This document shows positions 26,085 through 45,839 of a stretch of 64,000 nt of DNA, piece after piece; the stretch's first letter is position 1; the number at the start of each line of letters is the position of its first letter. This DNA is from Sinotaia quadrata (taxonomy: Eukaryota > Mollusca > Gastropoda > Architaenioglossa > Viviparidae). The position numbers and the translations under genes were made by a program. The DNA lies in NCBI GenBank assembly GCA_028829895.1, contig CM054179.1, positions 68,092,891 to 68,156,890 on the forward strand, in the 5' to 3' direction. A model generated the notes under the pieces. The model was not told the origin of the DNA. It worked only from the letters and a program-made list of their open reading frames with translations, and did not search any database.

Positions 26085-26290
26085 CTGTCTACCTTGGTAC
26101 AATGTATGTACACATATCAAAACATTACAGCTCTGTATGAGACACTTCATGTCATTCGGCTGTCTACCTTGGTACAATGTATGTACAAATATCAAAACAT
26201 TACAGCTCTGTATGAGACACTTCATGTCATTCGGCTGTCTACCTTGGTACAATGTATGTGCGTGCATATCCAAAACGTTACAGCACTGTG
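26085..26290 (+). repeat. 75-bp minisatellite, about 2.7 units
   Basis: Starts at 26,085, 26,160 and 26,235, each CTGTCTACCTTGGTACAATG. The first two are almost identical. Confidence 0.93.
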
Positions 26291-27036
26291 ATGAATATTT
26301 TTACACATTGTACGGCATACACTTCTGACATGCAAAGAGAGACAACTCCATCATCACAGATAAACATTAGATCAGGTGATTGGCTTAAAATTTTACTCAT
26401 CCTAAAAAATAAAATCTCTTCTATGACGTAACTTCCACTTTCTGACTTTTAATAGTACCTGCGAAATTTAGTGTTTTGTAAAGATTTCATGATTTAAAGC
26501 GACAATAGCACTCTTCAAAAACCAAGACTTTTAAGCCAGGCAAAAACCATGTACTGTCACCTAATAGCGGCCTATTTGTGTAGCTGACGTCAGTAGCAGA
26601 TATTCTGATTTAATTACTAACTTAAATCATAATCAGCCTTTGCCTTCAAAACTACTAATTATTATTATCAACTTTTATTGCATTGAATACAATTTTGTTA
26701 TCTTTTACACTCCCACTTCTATATTTAAACAAAGAAGGAGATACTTGGTGGGGTGCTTAATTTTAATTATTCTTGAAAGTCAGATAATAACATATCTTGG
26801 TAAGTGTCCCTCCAAGCTAAAAGTGTAAGCCATAATTTCTATATATCCAAGAGGCAAATTGCGATAGGAATTCTTATCTCTAACGCTCAGAGACATGTAG
26901 AGATAAATTAAATAACAGCTAATGTCTCTGAGGCCTGACGAGTTTTTCTGTCTGTAAATTACGGAGATCTGTACGGGCGGGATGAAGCAGATTAAGGTTT
27001 GAGTAGAATAATCTGTTAAACCGCCCATCATACTAT

Positions 27037-27258
27037 CTTTCCAGCTTTACAATTAACTCTAAACATAGAGGTAACTTTCCAGCTTTACAATTAACTCTAA
27101 ACATAGAGGTAACTTTCCAGCTTTAAAATTAACTCTAAACATAGAGGTAACTTTCCAGCTTTACAATTAACTCTAAACATAGAAGTAACTTTCCAGCTTT
27201 ACAATTAACTCTAAACACAGAGGTAACTTTCCAGCTTTAAAATTAACTATAAATAGAG
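27037..27258 (+). repeat. 38-bp minisatellite, six units
   Basis: Units CTTTCCAGCTTTACAATTAA then CTCTAAACATAGAGGTAA. Units 3 and 6 have AAAATT in place of ACAATT. Confidence 0.94.
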
Positions 27259-28036
27259 AGGCATATTTTTCTTGAGATATCAATGCATTTACATAGTCAT
27301 TGTTACCCCTATAGTAACGCGGTCCCAGAGCGTCAAAAAATTTATCGTGCCATAAATGAAACCGCATTTAATGGAACTTGCATTGATATCGAACACTTAA
27401 ATTAATAACAGTCAGCAAATATTTTCTTTGTTAGAACTAGCAATGTGTGCAGTGAACAAATCTGTTCTACAATGACTACACTGTATCGTTTTACTTACAT
27501 TTAGACGGAGAGATGAGAATACCTAAGAGACCAAGGGCAGGCAAGGCACATTATTGTTACCTTCTCCTTGTCGCACTTTGGTTCCAGCACTTTGATAAAC
27601 TGTACATGCTATGTCGAACAATGCATGTACGTAAGTTGATCTGAGGTGCAAACACTGGGTGGTTTAATGAAAACTTTAGACTAAAAATGCAGTGGCAAGT
27701 TAATGCAATACGAACTCTGCTTTTGTTTTTAGATAAATTAGTCACAGTTATAAATACAAAGGCTGTCCTGATTATAATGGCCGTTGAAAGTTAGCTATCA
27801 CGTCCTGCATGGTTGTGCATAACGAATATAAGCTCGTCAAAGGTACATGAGGTATCAACGGATTTCAACTGTCAACGGTATTACTTGAATTAATGGACTT
27901 ACAGACAAAACTTTTATTTCCTATTGTTGTAATAGATCGGAAATCGGATGAAATCGAAAGTTTTAAAAAAGTGCTGTAATTGCACTCGGTTTCGTGTTTC
28001 AACTTCCGGTCCGAGGCACGCTTTTACAAACGTACT
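27259..28036. other. Gene-free stretch
   Basis: No repeat or gene recognised. Short frames at 27,173-27,367 and 27,557-27,745 have no supporting signals. Confidence 0.45.
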
Positions 28037-28205
28037 TATAGACTCAAGAGTGCACATTAGTACTAAATTACCTCACAGTCAAGAGTGCACGGTAGCACTA
28101 AATTACCACAAAGTCAAGAGATAAGTAAGCACTAATTTACCACACAGTCAAGAGATAAGTAAGCACTAATTTACCACACAGTCAAGACACACGTAAGCAC
28201 TAAAG
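28037..28205 (+). repeat. Minisatellite of about 34 bp, five units
   Basis: Units CACAGTCAAGAGATAAGTAA then GCACTAATTTACCA. Confidence 0.88.
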
Positions 28206-28549
28206 TAGCGCTTTACTTAATTCCAATTGTATCAGATCGCCGCATATCAGGGTGGAAGTGTGTGGAAATAATTTGCTTATACACTGTGAATGCTATAATA
28301 GTTTTAGTAATATGATTGCAATTGAATATTTTAAATTATCTTAGCCCTTAATTAAATTATATTTATATAATTTGCATAATGAAGACGGCGAATAATTTAA
28401 TTATATTAGGTTTTGCAATTTATTGTATGACAGTAGTTTGATATAATTTAGAGTTTGATAAATGATGATAATGTATTTATATTAGTTGCAATTTGTTGTA
28501 TTTTAATAACTTGATATTTTGCATTTGCATTTTGATACTATCTTACTTG

Positions 28550-28952
28550 CAAGTTTTGAGTGTGTGGTACAATGTAAGTTTTGAGTATGTGGTACAATGC
28601 AAGTTTTGAGTGTGTGGTACAATACACGTTTTTGAGTGTGTGGTACAATGCAAGTTTTGAGTGTGTGGTACAATGTAAGATTTGAGTGTGTGGTACAATG
28701 TAAGTTTGAGTATGTGGTACAATGCAAGTTTTGAGTGTGTGATACAATGCAAATTTTGAGTGTGTGGTACAATACAAGTTTTGAGTGTGAGGTACAATAC
28801 AAGTTTTGAGTGTGTGGTACAATGTAAGTTTTGAATGTGTGGTACAATGTAAGTTTGAGTATGTGGTACAATGCAAGTTTTGAGTGTGTGGTACAATGCA
28901 AGTTTTGAGTGTGTGGTACAATGTAAGATTTGAGTGTGTGGTACAATGTAAA
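28550..28952 (+). repeat. 25-bp minisatellite, about 16 units
   Basis: Units GCAAGTTTTGAGTGTGTGGT then ACAAT, with GTAAGTTT and GTAAGATT variants. Thr/His/Leu-rich frames open on the minus strand in three phases. Confidence 0.95.
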
Positions 28953-29149
28953 TTATTGTATTGTAATAATTTGATTATACTATCATATATTCTCCGATTA
29001 TAGTTTGATTATATCATTTGTATAAATGATATGATGATATTTCCAAGATTTTATATGTTGCTAGTTTGATTATATCACTTGCAATTTGTTGTGAGAAATA
29101 ATTTAAATATATTATTTACTTGTTGATGAGTCAATGCAGGTAGTTTCAT

Positions 29150-29462
29150 TAGACCATGAGAATGTTGTTTGATATTCATTTGATTATATCGTAGTGTTGT
29201 TTGATATTCATTTGATTATATGGTAGAGTGTTGTTTGATAGTAATTTGATTATATCGTAGAGTGTTGTTTCATAGTAATTTGATTATATCGTAGAGTGTT
29301 GTTTGATAGTCATTTGATTAGATCGTAGAATGTTGTTTGATAGTCATTTGATTAGATCGTAGAGTGTTGTTTGATAGTCATTTGATTAGATCGTAGAGTG
29401 TTGTTTGATAGTCATTTGATTATACAATCGAGTGTTGTTAGACAGTGATTTTTTTATATCAT
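29150..29462 (+). repeat. 34-35-bp minisatellite, about nine units
   Basis: Units GTAGAGTGTTGTTTGATAGT then CATTTGATTAGATC. Right-hand units are the most uniform. Confidence 0.92.
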
Positions 29463-30225
29463 AGAGTTATCCAAAAGGTAGAATTAAAGAGGCTTTTCTT
29501 GCGACATCATATTTACGAATTATATTTATTTGAGTTATCAGGAACCGCCACTCCGAAACTTGTCTCTGTATGCTAAGCAAAGACCACTCTAAATTTATTG
29601 TTTTGGCAGATAATTTATTTTTTAAAACCGTTCTGATCTGGACTGAGGATTTTACCTGCAAAATGATCTAGCTCTTAATCAAGTGGTTCACTCATCAAAC
29701 ATATAAAACGACTATGAAGTAACTCAAAGAACTGGCCTCATCGAAATATCATTTGAACCTAGCAATACTGTACGCTTAGATACCCCGACCCCAACAAAAT
29801 ACATACACTCACGAACAACACAACACATAAACACTTATATACATATACTTACCTTGTCCACCTTTTAAAAATAAATATTGCCAAACTTTTACACAAGTAG
29901 ACGGGGGAGAATGTGAGGTGTGTTTCGTCATTCTAACTAGAGTGTAGACTTAGAGCTTTCATCAAAAAGGGAAATAACTGCTAGAGAAGGGAAATAACTG
30001 CTACAGATTTGTGCAACGAGCGAGTTGTCTGCGAAATTTACATCTCTTACATTGTCGATAACTAAGCACTTTGACCAATCCGCCCATATTGCACAGGAAT
30101 TAAGGTGCTGCTAGATATTTCAGAAAAAAAATAAATACGGCACATGACAAAACAGTTCGGTTTTGTCACCAAATTCACACACTAAATTAAATCATCTATA
30201 ACTGACTAATGAAATCGACCCAGAT
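29463..30225. other. Gene-free stretch
   Basis: Contains a 21-bp direct repeat GGGAAATAACTGCTA.AG at 29,968-30,003. Nothing else is recognised. Confidence 0.45.
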
Positions 30226-30425
30226 TGAAATAACACCTTTAATTAGAAGGCAAGATTAAACAGTTAGTTCACCTTTAATTAGCACGCAAGATAAGACAGC
30301 TCACGTTTAATTGGCGCGATTGATAAAAATCACCAGCTCACCTTTAATTGGCGCGATTGATAAAAATCATCATCTTACCTTTAATTGGCGGGAATGATAA
30401 AAATCATCAACTCACCTTTAATTCA
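30226..30425 (+). repeat. Degenerate 33-50-bp array
   Basis: CTCACCTTTAATTGGCGCGA and TTGATAAAAATCATCA recur about five times. Confidence 0.75.
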
Positions 30426-30602
30426 CGGCCGATGAGATTGGTGATCGTGGAGATGAGAAGCAAGACAGGTAAAATTGTAACCAACTCCAGGCTCTCAAGG
30501 ACCCAATCGCTTCTAAATGATCGTTCAGTCAATTCTCACCATTCCCCTCCCCCGCGTGCTGTGATGCAGAGGGGAGCCGAGTAGGAAACGGAAACCGGTC
30601 TG

Positions 30603-30847
30603 TTTTATTGATTTTATTTTTTTTTAAAAGCAGAGTACCCTGGTGACGTGTGTCAGTCTCCAGTTGTCCGGCCAATGCCGGAAGCAAACAAACAAAAATC
30701 GTTAGCGGCTTGACCCGAAAGGCTTGAACCGACAAATGTACACTCGCTCTCTTTGTTAGATCGCTTGTATCAGTGACGCAACCAGGTGGTCACATTAAAA
30801 CCGCCCACACGCCTGGACACTCGGCCATTAAACCAGGTGGTTTGCTT
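30603..30847 (-). mobile_element. tRNA-derived SINE-like element with A-rich tail
   Basis: On the minus strand an A-box-like TGGCCGAGTGTCCAGGCG (30,811-30,829) is followed, after an insertion, by a perfect B-box GGTTCAAGCC (30,721-30,730). A GC-rich body and an A-rich tail (TTTTAAAAAAAAATAAAATC) come next. The two boxes are further apart than in a tRNA. AACCAGGTGGT occurs twice, flanking the A-box part. Confidence 0.5.
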
Positions 30848-31880
30848 GAATTTGGTCGGTAAATTCAATAACAATAATAAACTTTTTAAAAAATTAAAAA
30901 ATCTGCAATGAAGTGACTCTCCCAGAAAGCCGTTTCCTCAGGAAGACTGTTCCTGGCATGTTTGTTTCTAAAGCCACAATTAGAATCCGCGTGTAGGAAT
31001 TATGATGATCGTAAGCTGGTTAAAATGAAATTGTTGGAGCCTAATTCAGAGTGACGCTCACTTCCTGTCAGACCTGCTGCTTGGCAACGCGTAAACTGAC
31101 TTTTGCACACCGTACGTACTGTGTCGGTTCAATGTAGGATAGATTTTAATTCATACACACACTCACACGCATACACACCCATAAACACACACACACACGT
31201 CCCTATTATTTCAGTGAAGCACGAGATTTGATGTAAACCTCCCTGTACAATGTTCACGTGAAGAGGACGCCGCATATTAGATATAAAGTTCCCAAATATC
31301 ATTATTCCAGCCGCACGGGGCAAAACTGGTATCATTGATCGCTTAGTGACGGCATAATTATCAGCATGACCGTTGCAGTCAGTTTATAAATGAACAGTTT
31401 CAAACGCATTGTGTGAGACTGTCAATTTTTCTGGTATTGAACAATTATTTGTTTCCATTCCATGTGCCTGTCTTTCTGAATACATGCAGTATTCATGTCT
31501 ATATGTATTTTTATGTATGTATGCGTGCGTATCTGAAAGCCAATGTTCGGGTGTGTTTGTCAGCATGCATGCATTTTTATGAATGAATAGGAGTCGACTG
31601 TCCTGCGAGGATAAAAATATTTTCTAGATGACAGAATTCCCAAGGGTATTTCATCACTAAATAGCGTGTCTGGATACTTTTGGTTCAGTTACTTGTCAGC
31701 GTGCATGCTTGCCTCCCTGTTTATTTGTGTAAACTAGGGGATTTCCCCTACAGTTCTATCAGAAATTTAAATGCCAATTAATAAAAAGTATATATTTAAT
31801 TAAATTTAAAAAGAAAATAATCGAAAAGTGTTGTCAGGATTCAGAAAAGTAAATGCCGGTGTATCACTTAAACGCGAACA
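30848..31880. other. Gene-free stretch
   Basis: Only a small CA-rich patch (31,152-31,198) and an impure GTATGTAT patch near 31,500. No gene signal. Confidence 0.45.
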
Positions 31881-31884
31881 ACAC

Positions 31885-32300
31885 AGGTGTCTGAAGCACA
31901 CGTGTCTAAAGCACACGTGTATTTAGAAAATGGATACAAGAATAACACAGGTGTCTAAAGCACACGTGTATTTAGGAAATGGATACAAGAATAACACAGG
32001 TGTCTAAAGCACACGTGTATTTAGAAAATGGATACAAGAATAACACAGGTGTCTAAAGCACACGTGTATTTAGAAAATGGATACAAGAATAACACAGGTG
32101 TCTAAAGCACACGTGTATTTAGAAAATGGATACAAGAATAACATAGGTGTCTAAAGCACACGTGTATTTAGAAAATGGATACAAGAATAACACAGGTGTC
32201 TAAAGCATACGTGTATTTAGGAAATGGATACAAGAATAACACAGGTGTCTAAAGCACACGTGTATTTAGGAAATGGATACAAGAATAACACATGTGTCTA
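31885..32300 (+). repeat. 49-bp minisatellite carrying E-box CACGTG, about 8.5 units
   Basis: Units GGTGTCTAAAGCACACGTGT, then ATTTAGAAAATGGATACAAG, then AATAACACA. CACGTG is intact eight times and mutated once (CATACGTG at about 32,208). Divergence between units is very low. Confidence 0.95.
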
Positions 32301-32560
32301 AAGTCAGTAAGAATGTTATGTGGTGGTCAGTAAGAATGGATTGTACTGGTCAATAAGGATAATATGTGCTGGTCAATAAAGAACATGTACTGGTCAGTAA
32401 GAATGGAATGTGCTGATCAGTTAATAATGATGTGTTGGTCAGTAAGAATCGAAGGTACTGGTCAGTAAGAATGGAATGTGCTGGTCAGTATGAATCGAAT
32501 GTGGTTAATAAGAATGGAATGTACTTTTTGTAAGAATGGAATGTGCTGGTCTTTTTGCCA
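32301..32560 (+). repeat. 22-23-bp minisatellite, about 11 units
   Basis: Units GGTCAGTAAGAATGGAATGT then GCT, diverged. The array directly follows the 49-bp array. Confidence 0.85.
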
Positions 32561-32914
32561 GCTGATGACTGATAAATAATCAGTTATGAGATGTTTTAGA
32601 CCGTAATAGGTTGACTGTTAGTAGCGATCGTTGTTTGTGTATAAAGTAAATAAATAAATACATAAATTAATACACAGACATGATTAATACTGTGATGCAT
32701 GGGTGAGTGGATGCAACTATGGATGTTGGTGTCGTGTGTCACACTCCCTCCGTTTGCAGTTGAAGCCCGTAAAGCTACAAAAAGTTACGTGATTGGCTGC
32801 ACAACAGCAGATCGATGGACGCGTATAGATTTGCCGCCTGCCACACTCATTCGCGACTAGACAGGTGCAAATTATCGATAGAATAAACAGAAGAACTGAT
32901 GACGTGTACTTTGT

Positions 32915-33095
32915 AAACAAAAGGCAAGACTGAAGTCACTGACTGTTGGACAATGATAAAGCTAAAGGCAAGACAAGTCACAGACTGTTGGACAATGATG
33001 AAGCCAAAGGCAAGACTGAAGCCACTTATTGTTGAAAGATAGTAAAACAAAAGGCAAGACTGAAGTCAATGACTGTTGGAAGATGATAAAACAAC
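32915..33095 (+). repeat. Minisatellite of about 40 bp, four units
   Basis: Units AAAGGCAAGACTGAAGTCAC then TGACTGTTGGACAATGATAA. Confidence 0.88.
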
Positions 33096-33589
33096 AACAT
33101 TACAGATGGTATAATAGATATTCAAAACTTCTGTAAATAATACTATAACGAAACACAAAAGCTACAATGTAATAATAGGTCACTTTATTAAGCGAGCACT
33201 AGCTGACGAGTACACGTTAGCATTCTTCTATTATAATTTGCAGAGTTATCTACTCTGGGGAGGATGCTTCTAGAACAGCTGTATTCTTACAAAGCACATC
33301 TACACAGGTTTACTGCTAACATCATGACTGATCTAATAAAGTTATTTAGCAAGATCAAAATTGACAGCCATAAAGTGAACGATTCATGTTTTAATAAATG
33401 AAGCAACTAGCTAATTTCATAATCTCCTATCATAAAGAATTAAATTGCATTTGTACAGCAGTACATCATACAAAGATAATAATGGATTTTATTAAACATA
33501 GATTAATGCAAAGAAAATGCTAGAAAACTTGATCACAAATAATACCTAAACATAGAGCAGTTGTGCTGGTTAAATAAGAAAAATTTTCA

Positions 33590-33870
33590 ATTTAAAAAAA
33601 ATAAAACATTAATAAGAATGCAGAAAAGGTTTACAAAATAATTTTACACAAAATGTCAGCAGAGGAGAAATGCTCTCATGCAGCTTAGAAAATAGTTTAA
33701 AATTACAAGATTAAAGAAAAGATTTACAAAATAATTTTACACAAATATAAGCAAAGAAAATAAATACTCTCGCACCACAACTTATGAAATTGTTTAAAAT
33801 TACAAAATTGTAGGACAGTTTACAAAATAATTTTATACAAAAATTAAGGGGAAAGAAATGCTCTCTCATA
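33590..33870 (+). repeat. Degenerate array of about 80-90 bp
   Basis: Three diverged copies with TTTACAAAATAATTTTACAC and GAAATGCTCTCTCA. Confidence 0.65.
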
Positions 33871-34017
33871 ACTTATTGTTAACATTACAAACATGGTGCA
33901 ATACAAAGTACTTGATCTTACTTACATTTGCAGTCAAACTAACTCCAGAATAATTAGGGCTTGGGTGTCAATACGACCTCTGTCAAAATCAAGACAGCCT
34001 GTCTGTTCAGATTTCAC

Positions 34018-34041
34018 ACACAACGCACGCACACGCACACG

Positions 34042-34080
<39 letters not shown>

Positions 34081-34125
34081 ACACAAACACACATACACAT
34101 GCACGTGCACACACAGAGTAATATT
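34018..34125 (+). repeat. (CA)n microsatellite
   Basis: CA with CGCA and TACA interruptions. Confidence 0.95.
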
Positions 34126-34855
34126 AATCAATAGTTTTAATTATTATGTATCTTTATGTTAATTTCTTACATGGACTTTAGTTTTGTGAATTTTTACTTT
34201 AATAACATTCAAGTGTGAATGAGTTTATGGGTCAAGTATAAGGTTATGCAAGGTCGCACGTTAGAGTATTACGTCACTTTAAGATATGGAAAACGGATTT
34301 AGCAGGGCGACCTGAGTGACTGAGTATGAAGCGAGATTAATGAGTGATTTCCTTGGGATTAGTTGTTAAGATTGAAAGGTGATGATTTAATCTAAGCTAG
34401 GATTAAGTAACTGCCAGCCAAAGGGAAGGTAGAACCGGACATAGGCGGGCGTGTCTTGAGGACTCAGATCTGTACAGAAAACTATTGACGTATAACGAAA
34501 TAGGTGGAATTTGCCAGTCAACCAGTTACCAAAGACTGCTGACTAGTAATGCCCAACATCAGTGATTTAGTGGGAGATGGATTGATGGTAGAGTTGTAAA
34601 TTTATTCTGAGATATATCAGTATATCTAACGGACGCACTGATAAGTGAAATTCCCATCAGGAAACCATTTGAAACGCGCAAGTATAATTATGAAAAACTT
34701 AAAGAGTTATTCGTAAGTCTTACAAATCTTATACTTGCTAAATTTAGTTAAGGTATACTTCATATAATTTATATAAATATAAGAAGGAAAGATCAACTAC
34801 TGTAGAATAACACTGATAAATGTATGACATCATATATATAATGCCTGGAATTACA
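34126..34855. other. Gene-free stretch
   Basis: No repeat or gene recognised. Confidence 0.45.
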
Positions 34856-34864
34856 ACACACACA

Positions 34865-34895
<31 letters not shown>

Positions 34896-34903
34896 ATGTG
34901 TGT

Positions 34904-34948
<45 letters not shown>

Positions 34949-34962
34949 CTTGTGTGTGCTCA
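34856..34962 (+). repeat. GT/TA compound microsatellite
   Basis: GT tract, a TATA run (34,909-34,932), then a second GT tract. Confidence 0.95.
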
Positions 34963-35484
34963 TTATTTTCTATAAGGTAACTATATGCACGAATATTTAC
35001 AACGTCAAAGGACTGTAAAATTATTATCTTGCAGTGACTGGAATTAAGTGTTAAAATTATTGTGATAAACTCTACAAATTTATATTTTGTATAGTTACAT
35101 TTATATTATATCACAATATGTAAAATTGATTCAGTTTTTGCTGTAGTCTAGGTTCGTTCAAGAAAATTTGTTACATATTTTACTTAATGTTAAATTTCTT
35201 ACATTTTGTGCTTTCGTGTGTTAATATTGCAAGAAATCTCCGGCATATTAACTTTGACTTACTATGAAATGGAAAGACAGTCAGACAAGAAATTGAATGC
35301 GAACTGTCTTGCATTGCCTGTAGGGGCATTATGTCACAATTTACTCTGAAACACAAGTATCTGAGGGATTGATGGTCTTTGAATTTCTCTTAACCATTTA
35401 CACCTCGTGTATCCATAGGAAGATGATATATTAATAGAAGTTTACTATAATTTACTTATCATTGAAAGAGTCAACTTCAATCTT

Positions 35485-35511
35485 TCTCTCTCTCTTTCTC
35501 TCTCTCACACA

Positions 35512-35578
<67 letters not shown>

Positions 35579-35590
35579 ACACAAAGAGTG
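35485..35590 (+). repeat. CT/CA compound microsatellite
   Basis: CTTTCTCTCT grades into CACA with regular CATACA interruptions. Confidence 0.95.
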
Positions 35591-35843
35591 CGCGCTTGTG
35601 TTACCTTGTGATGATGAATGATAGACTGATTCTTGATGGATATACCACCACAAAGTACACAGAGGCTTCTTTAGGATAGCACTCATTTATTTTATTTTAA
35701 AAGCAATCTAAACGGAATCAGGGCAATAACAGTGAGTCGAAACACGTATAATCATTGCACAGTACATAGAAAAAATAACACATTCAGAGCACGCCAGTCC
35801 ATCATTCCTTTAAAAGCCAACACAATAACATTTCGTATTTCTC

Positions 35844-35960
35844 TAACCTATAACTAATCAATGTCTTTCACCTCCTGTACACATTTATCCTTGTTTTCAA
35901 CAACCTATAACTAATCAATGTGTTTCACCTCCTGTACACATTTATCCTTGTTTTCAACAA
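35844..35960 (+). repeat. 58-bp tandem duplication
   Basis: AACCTATAACTAATCAATGT and CACCTCCTGTACACATTTAT occur twice with one difference. Confidence 0.88.
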
Positions 35961-36308
35961 ACTGGCACCTTTCTAACAAATGCACTATCTCCTTATCTCC
36001 ACTATGCTGGAGTTGGAGTTGGCACAAACAGTAGAATAACAGATTTCATTGAAAGAAATAGTTTACATACTACTGCAATAACGTATATCGTTAACGTATG
36101 ACGTGCCCGCATTTGTCCACGCATCGTGTCGAAAGTATTTTTAGGAAAAATGAGTTAGAGGCAATTGTTTTCAACCCGGATATGAAAACCTGAGTTTGAA
36201 TATACTGAATGTATGTACGGGTGAGTAGTATATAATTGTAAACTATTGATGTTCACAGACCGTAACGTTTAAGGTATGGGTGTAAAGAAGGAAGGTCACT
36301 TATGTACA

Positions 36309-36780
36309 GATGACTTGCGTTAGAAAATCATGGATGGCTAAAGGATTATACTCTAGTCAACGATGACTTGTGTTAGAAAATCATGGATGACTAAAGGATT
36401 ATGCTCTAATCAACGATGCATGTGGGAAGTAATCAATATTATATAAAATGATAGATGTATGAGGTTGTAACTTTGTTATAAATTTACGGATAAAAGAGTA
36501 TTGAACTACGTATAAAGTTATAATAATTTGTGATTCTACTATAAAATCATAAATGTATATGGGTACATTAATAAGTTATGAATAATAGAAAATATATTTT
36601 AATCTGTTTTGTATTTTGTCCTTAAAGTCATGGACATAATATATAAAAGGTTTAGATTGTAGAATACTGCAGAATAAGAAATTAACTTTATAAACTGAAT
36701 ATATAAAGGGTATATTGCTTACAGCCATAGCTATTTAAGGTGTTTATTTTAAAAGTTATGAATGTTCAGAAAAGTTTTGC
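36309..36780 (+). repeat. 53-bp duplication followed by a degenerate array
   Basis: GTTAGAAAATCATGGATGGC and CTAAAGGATTATACTCTA occur at 36,309 and 36,362. Looser ATCATGAATGTATATA-like units continue to 36,780. Confidence 0.65.
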
Positions 36781-37034
36781 TATTATGAAATCTGAATGTT
36801 TTCTTCGGGGTTTATATAGTAAACAAATGTTATTTATTGTGAATGTATTTATTTATTGTAAAATAAATAATCGCACTGTGTAAATTTAAATGTAAATGTT
36901 AATTTAATGTAATATAAGTAATGATTTTTTTTAAAGTAGTAATGTTAATATGGCTGATTAATGCAAGAATATAATTGATGAAATTATAACAATTTAAAAT
37001 CTTATTATTGATGATCATTTTAAATACAATTTCT

Positions 37035-37130
37035 GTGTTATGAGTGACATACGAATTCCACATTTTATGACTGACAAACGAAATACCATATTTTATGACT
37101 GAAAAACGAAATACCATATTTTCAAGATTT
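37035..37130 (+). repeat. 31-bp array, three units
   Basis: Units TTTTATGACTGAAAAACGAA then ATACCATA. Confidence 0.8.
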
Positions 37131-37389
37131 TTACACTTCTATTTGCCCTTTCTTTCCGTTCTGCCGTTTCTTTAGTTTTCTTCTTTATTTTTTAATGCAT
37201 TCTATTAATAAAAAACTGAAATTATAATAAGTGTTCTCCTAACATTATATTCCAAGTACAGAATTTCTATTATATACAATTTTAAAACTATTGACTTACT
37301 TTGCGTTTTTACTCTTGTTTTCCTTTAGTTATTAAGCTTAGTGATAAGTATGCGATTACCCCTTCTTCGAAATATTCAAACGTACCCGT

Positions 37390-37622
37390 TCACAGAAATT
37401 CAATCAGTGTATCTGTCAGTCAGTCCGTAAGCCATTTAACCATCTAGTCCATCACTCTGTTAATCAATTAGTACATCTTTCAACCATTCCATCAGCCATT
37501 CAGCCAACTAGTCCACCAGTCAGTCAATCAATCATCCATCTATCAACCAGTCCAATAAACAGTCAACTAGTCCACCAGTCAGTCAATCAACCAGTCCGTA
37601 AGTCCGTCAATTAATCAGTCAA
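37390..37622 (+). repeat. Degenerate CAGT/CATC-rich tandem sequence
   Basis: CCAGTCAGTCAATCAA and similar 20-26-bp units, irregular. The sequence lies just past the 3' end of the chitin-binding gene. Confidence 0.65.
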
Positions 37623-37680
37623 GAGTATGAAGCAAAACGTTCAACTCCACCCCGTCCCCTCCGGCAGCCGGCAAAAGCAT

Positions 37681-37696
37681 TTTATTTCATTTTATT
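37681..37696 (-). terminator. Two polyadenylation signals (AATAAA)
   Basis: Two AATAAA hexamers ten bases apart on the minus strand (37,691-37,696 and 37,681-37,686) lie about 250 nt past the stop codon. This is a reasonable 3' end for the chitin-binding gene. Confidence 0.5.
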
Positions 37697-37944
37697 CTCT
37701 TTTAGTTTCATACACGCTGACTATACAAATGTCACTTATGCACATAAGTCAAAGACATATAACATCCGCTCCATACATTTTTCCTACAAAAATGGCGGCT
37801 TTTTCTCCACCACCACCACTACGCAAGACATGAAATAAGAAGGAAAAGACTAGTCTTGACCCTCAGAGTTCAAGGGGACGATCGCCCCATGATGACCACA
37901 ACACGTGATCTACCCATGATCTAATTATAAAACCATCCCTGTTC

Positions 37945-45723
<7,779 letters not shown>

Positions 45724-45829
45724 TGTTGAAGCCCCCTTAGTGAACTCGACTAATTCGCCAAAAGTTTTAGTTCTAGTATGCGTCTCTAGTGGTTGAGATG
45801 TCTTTGTGGAAGAAATTCCATGTTTCGTT

Positions 45830-45837
45830 TATTTATA
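45830..45837 (-). promoter_or_regulatory. TATA box of the chitin-binding gene
   Basis: A perfect TATAAATA on the minus strand lies 107 nt upstream of the exon 1 ATG. A pyrimidine-flanked CTCAACC near 45,797 sits at a typical initiator distance, predicting a 5' untranslated leader of about 75 nt. Confidence 0.55.
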
Positions 45838-45839
45838 TT

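Noticed and set aside
28503..28946. Three overlapping Thr/His/Leu-rich frames, minus strand
   Set aside because: The 25-bp array is open in all three minus-strand frames.
31885..32300. CRISPR-like array
   Set aside because: Direct repeats are contiguous with no unique spacers. The context is eukaryotic and no cas genes are present.
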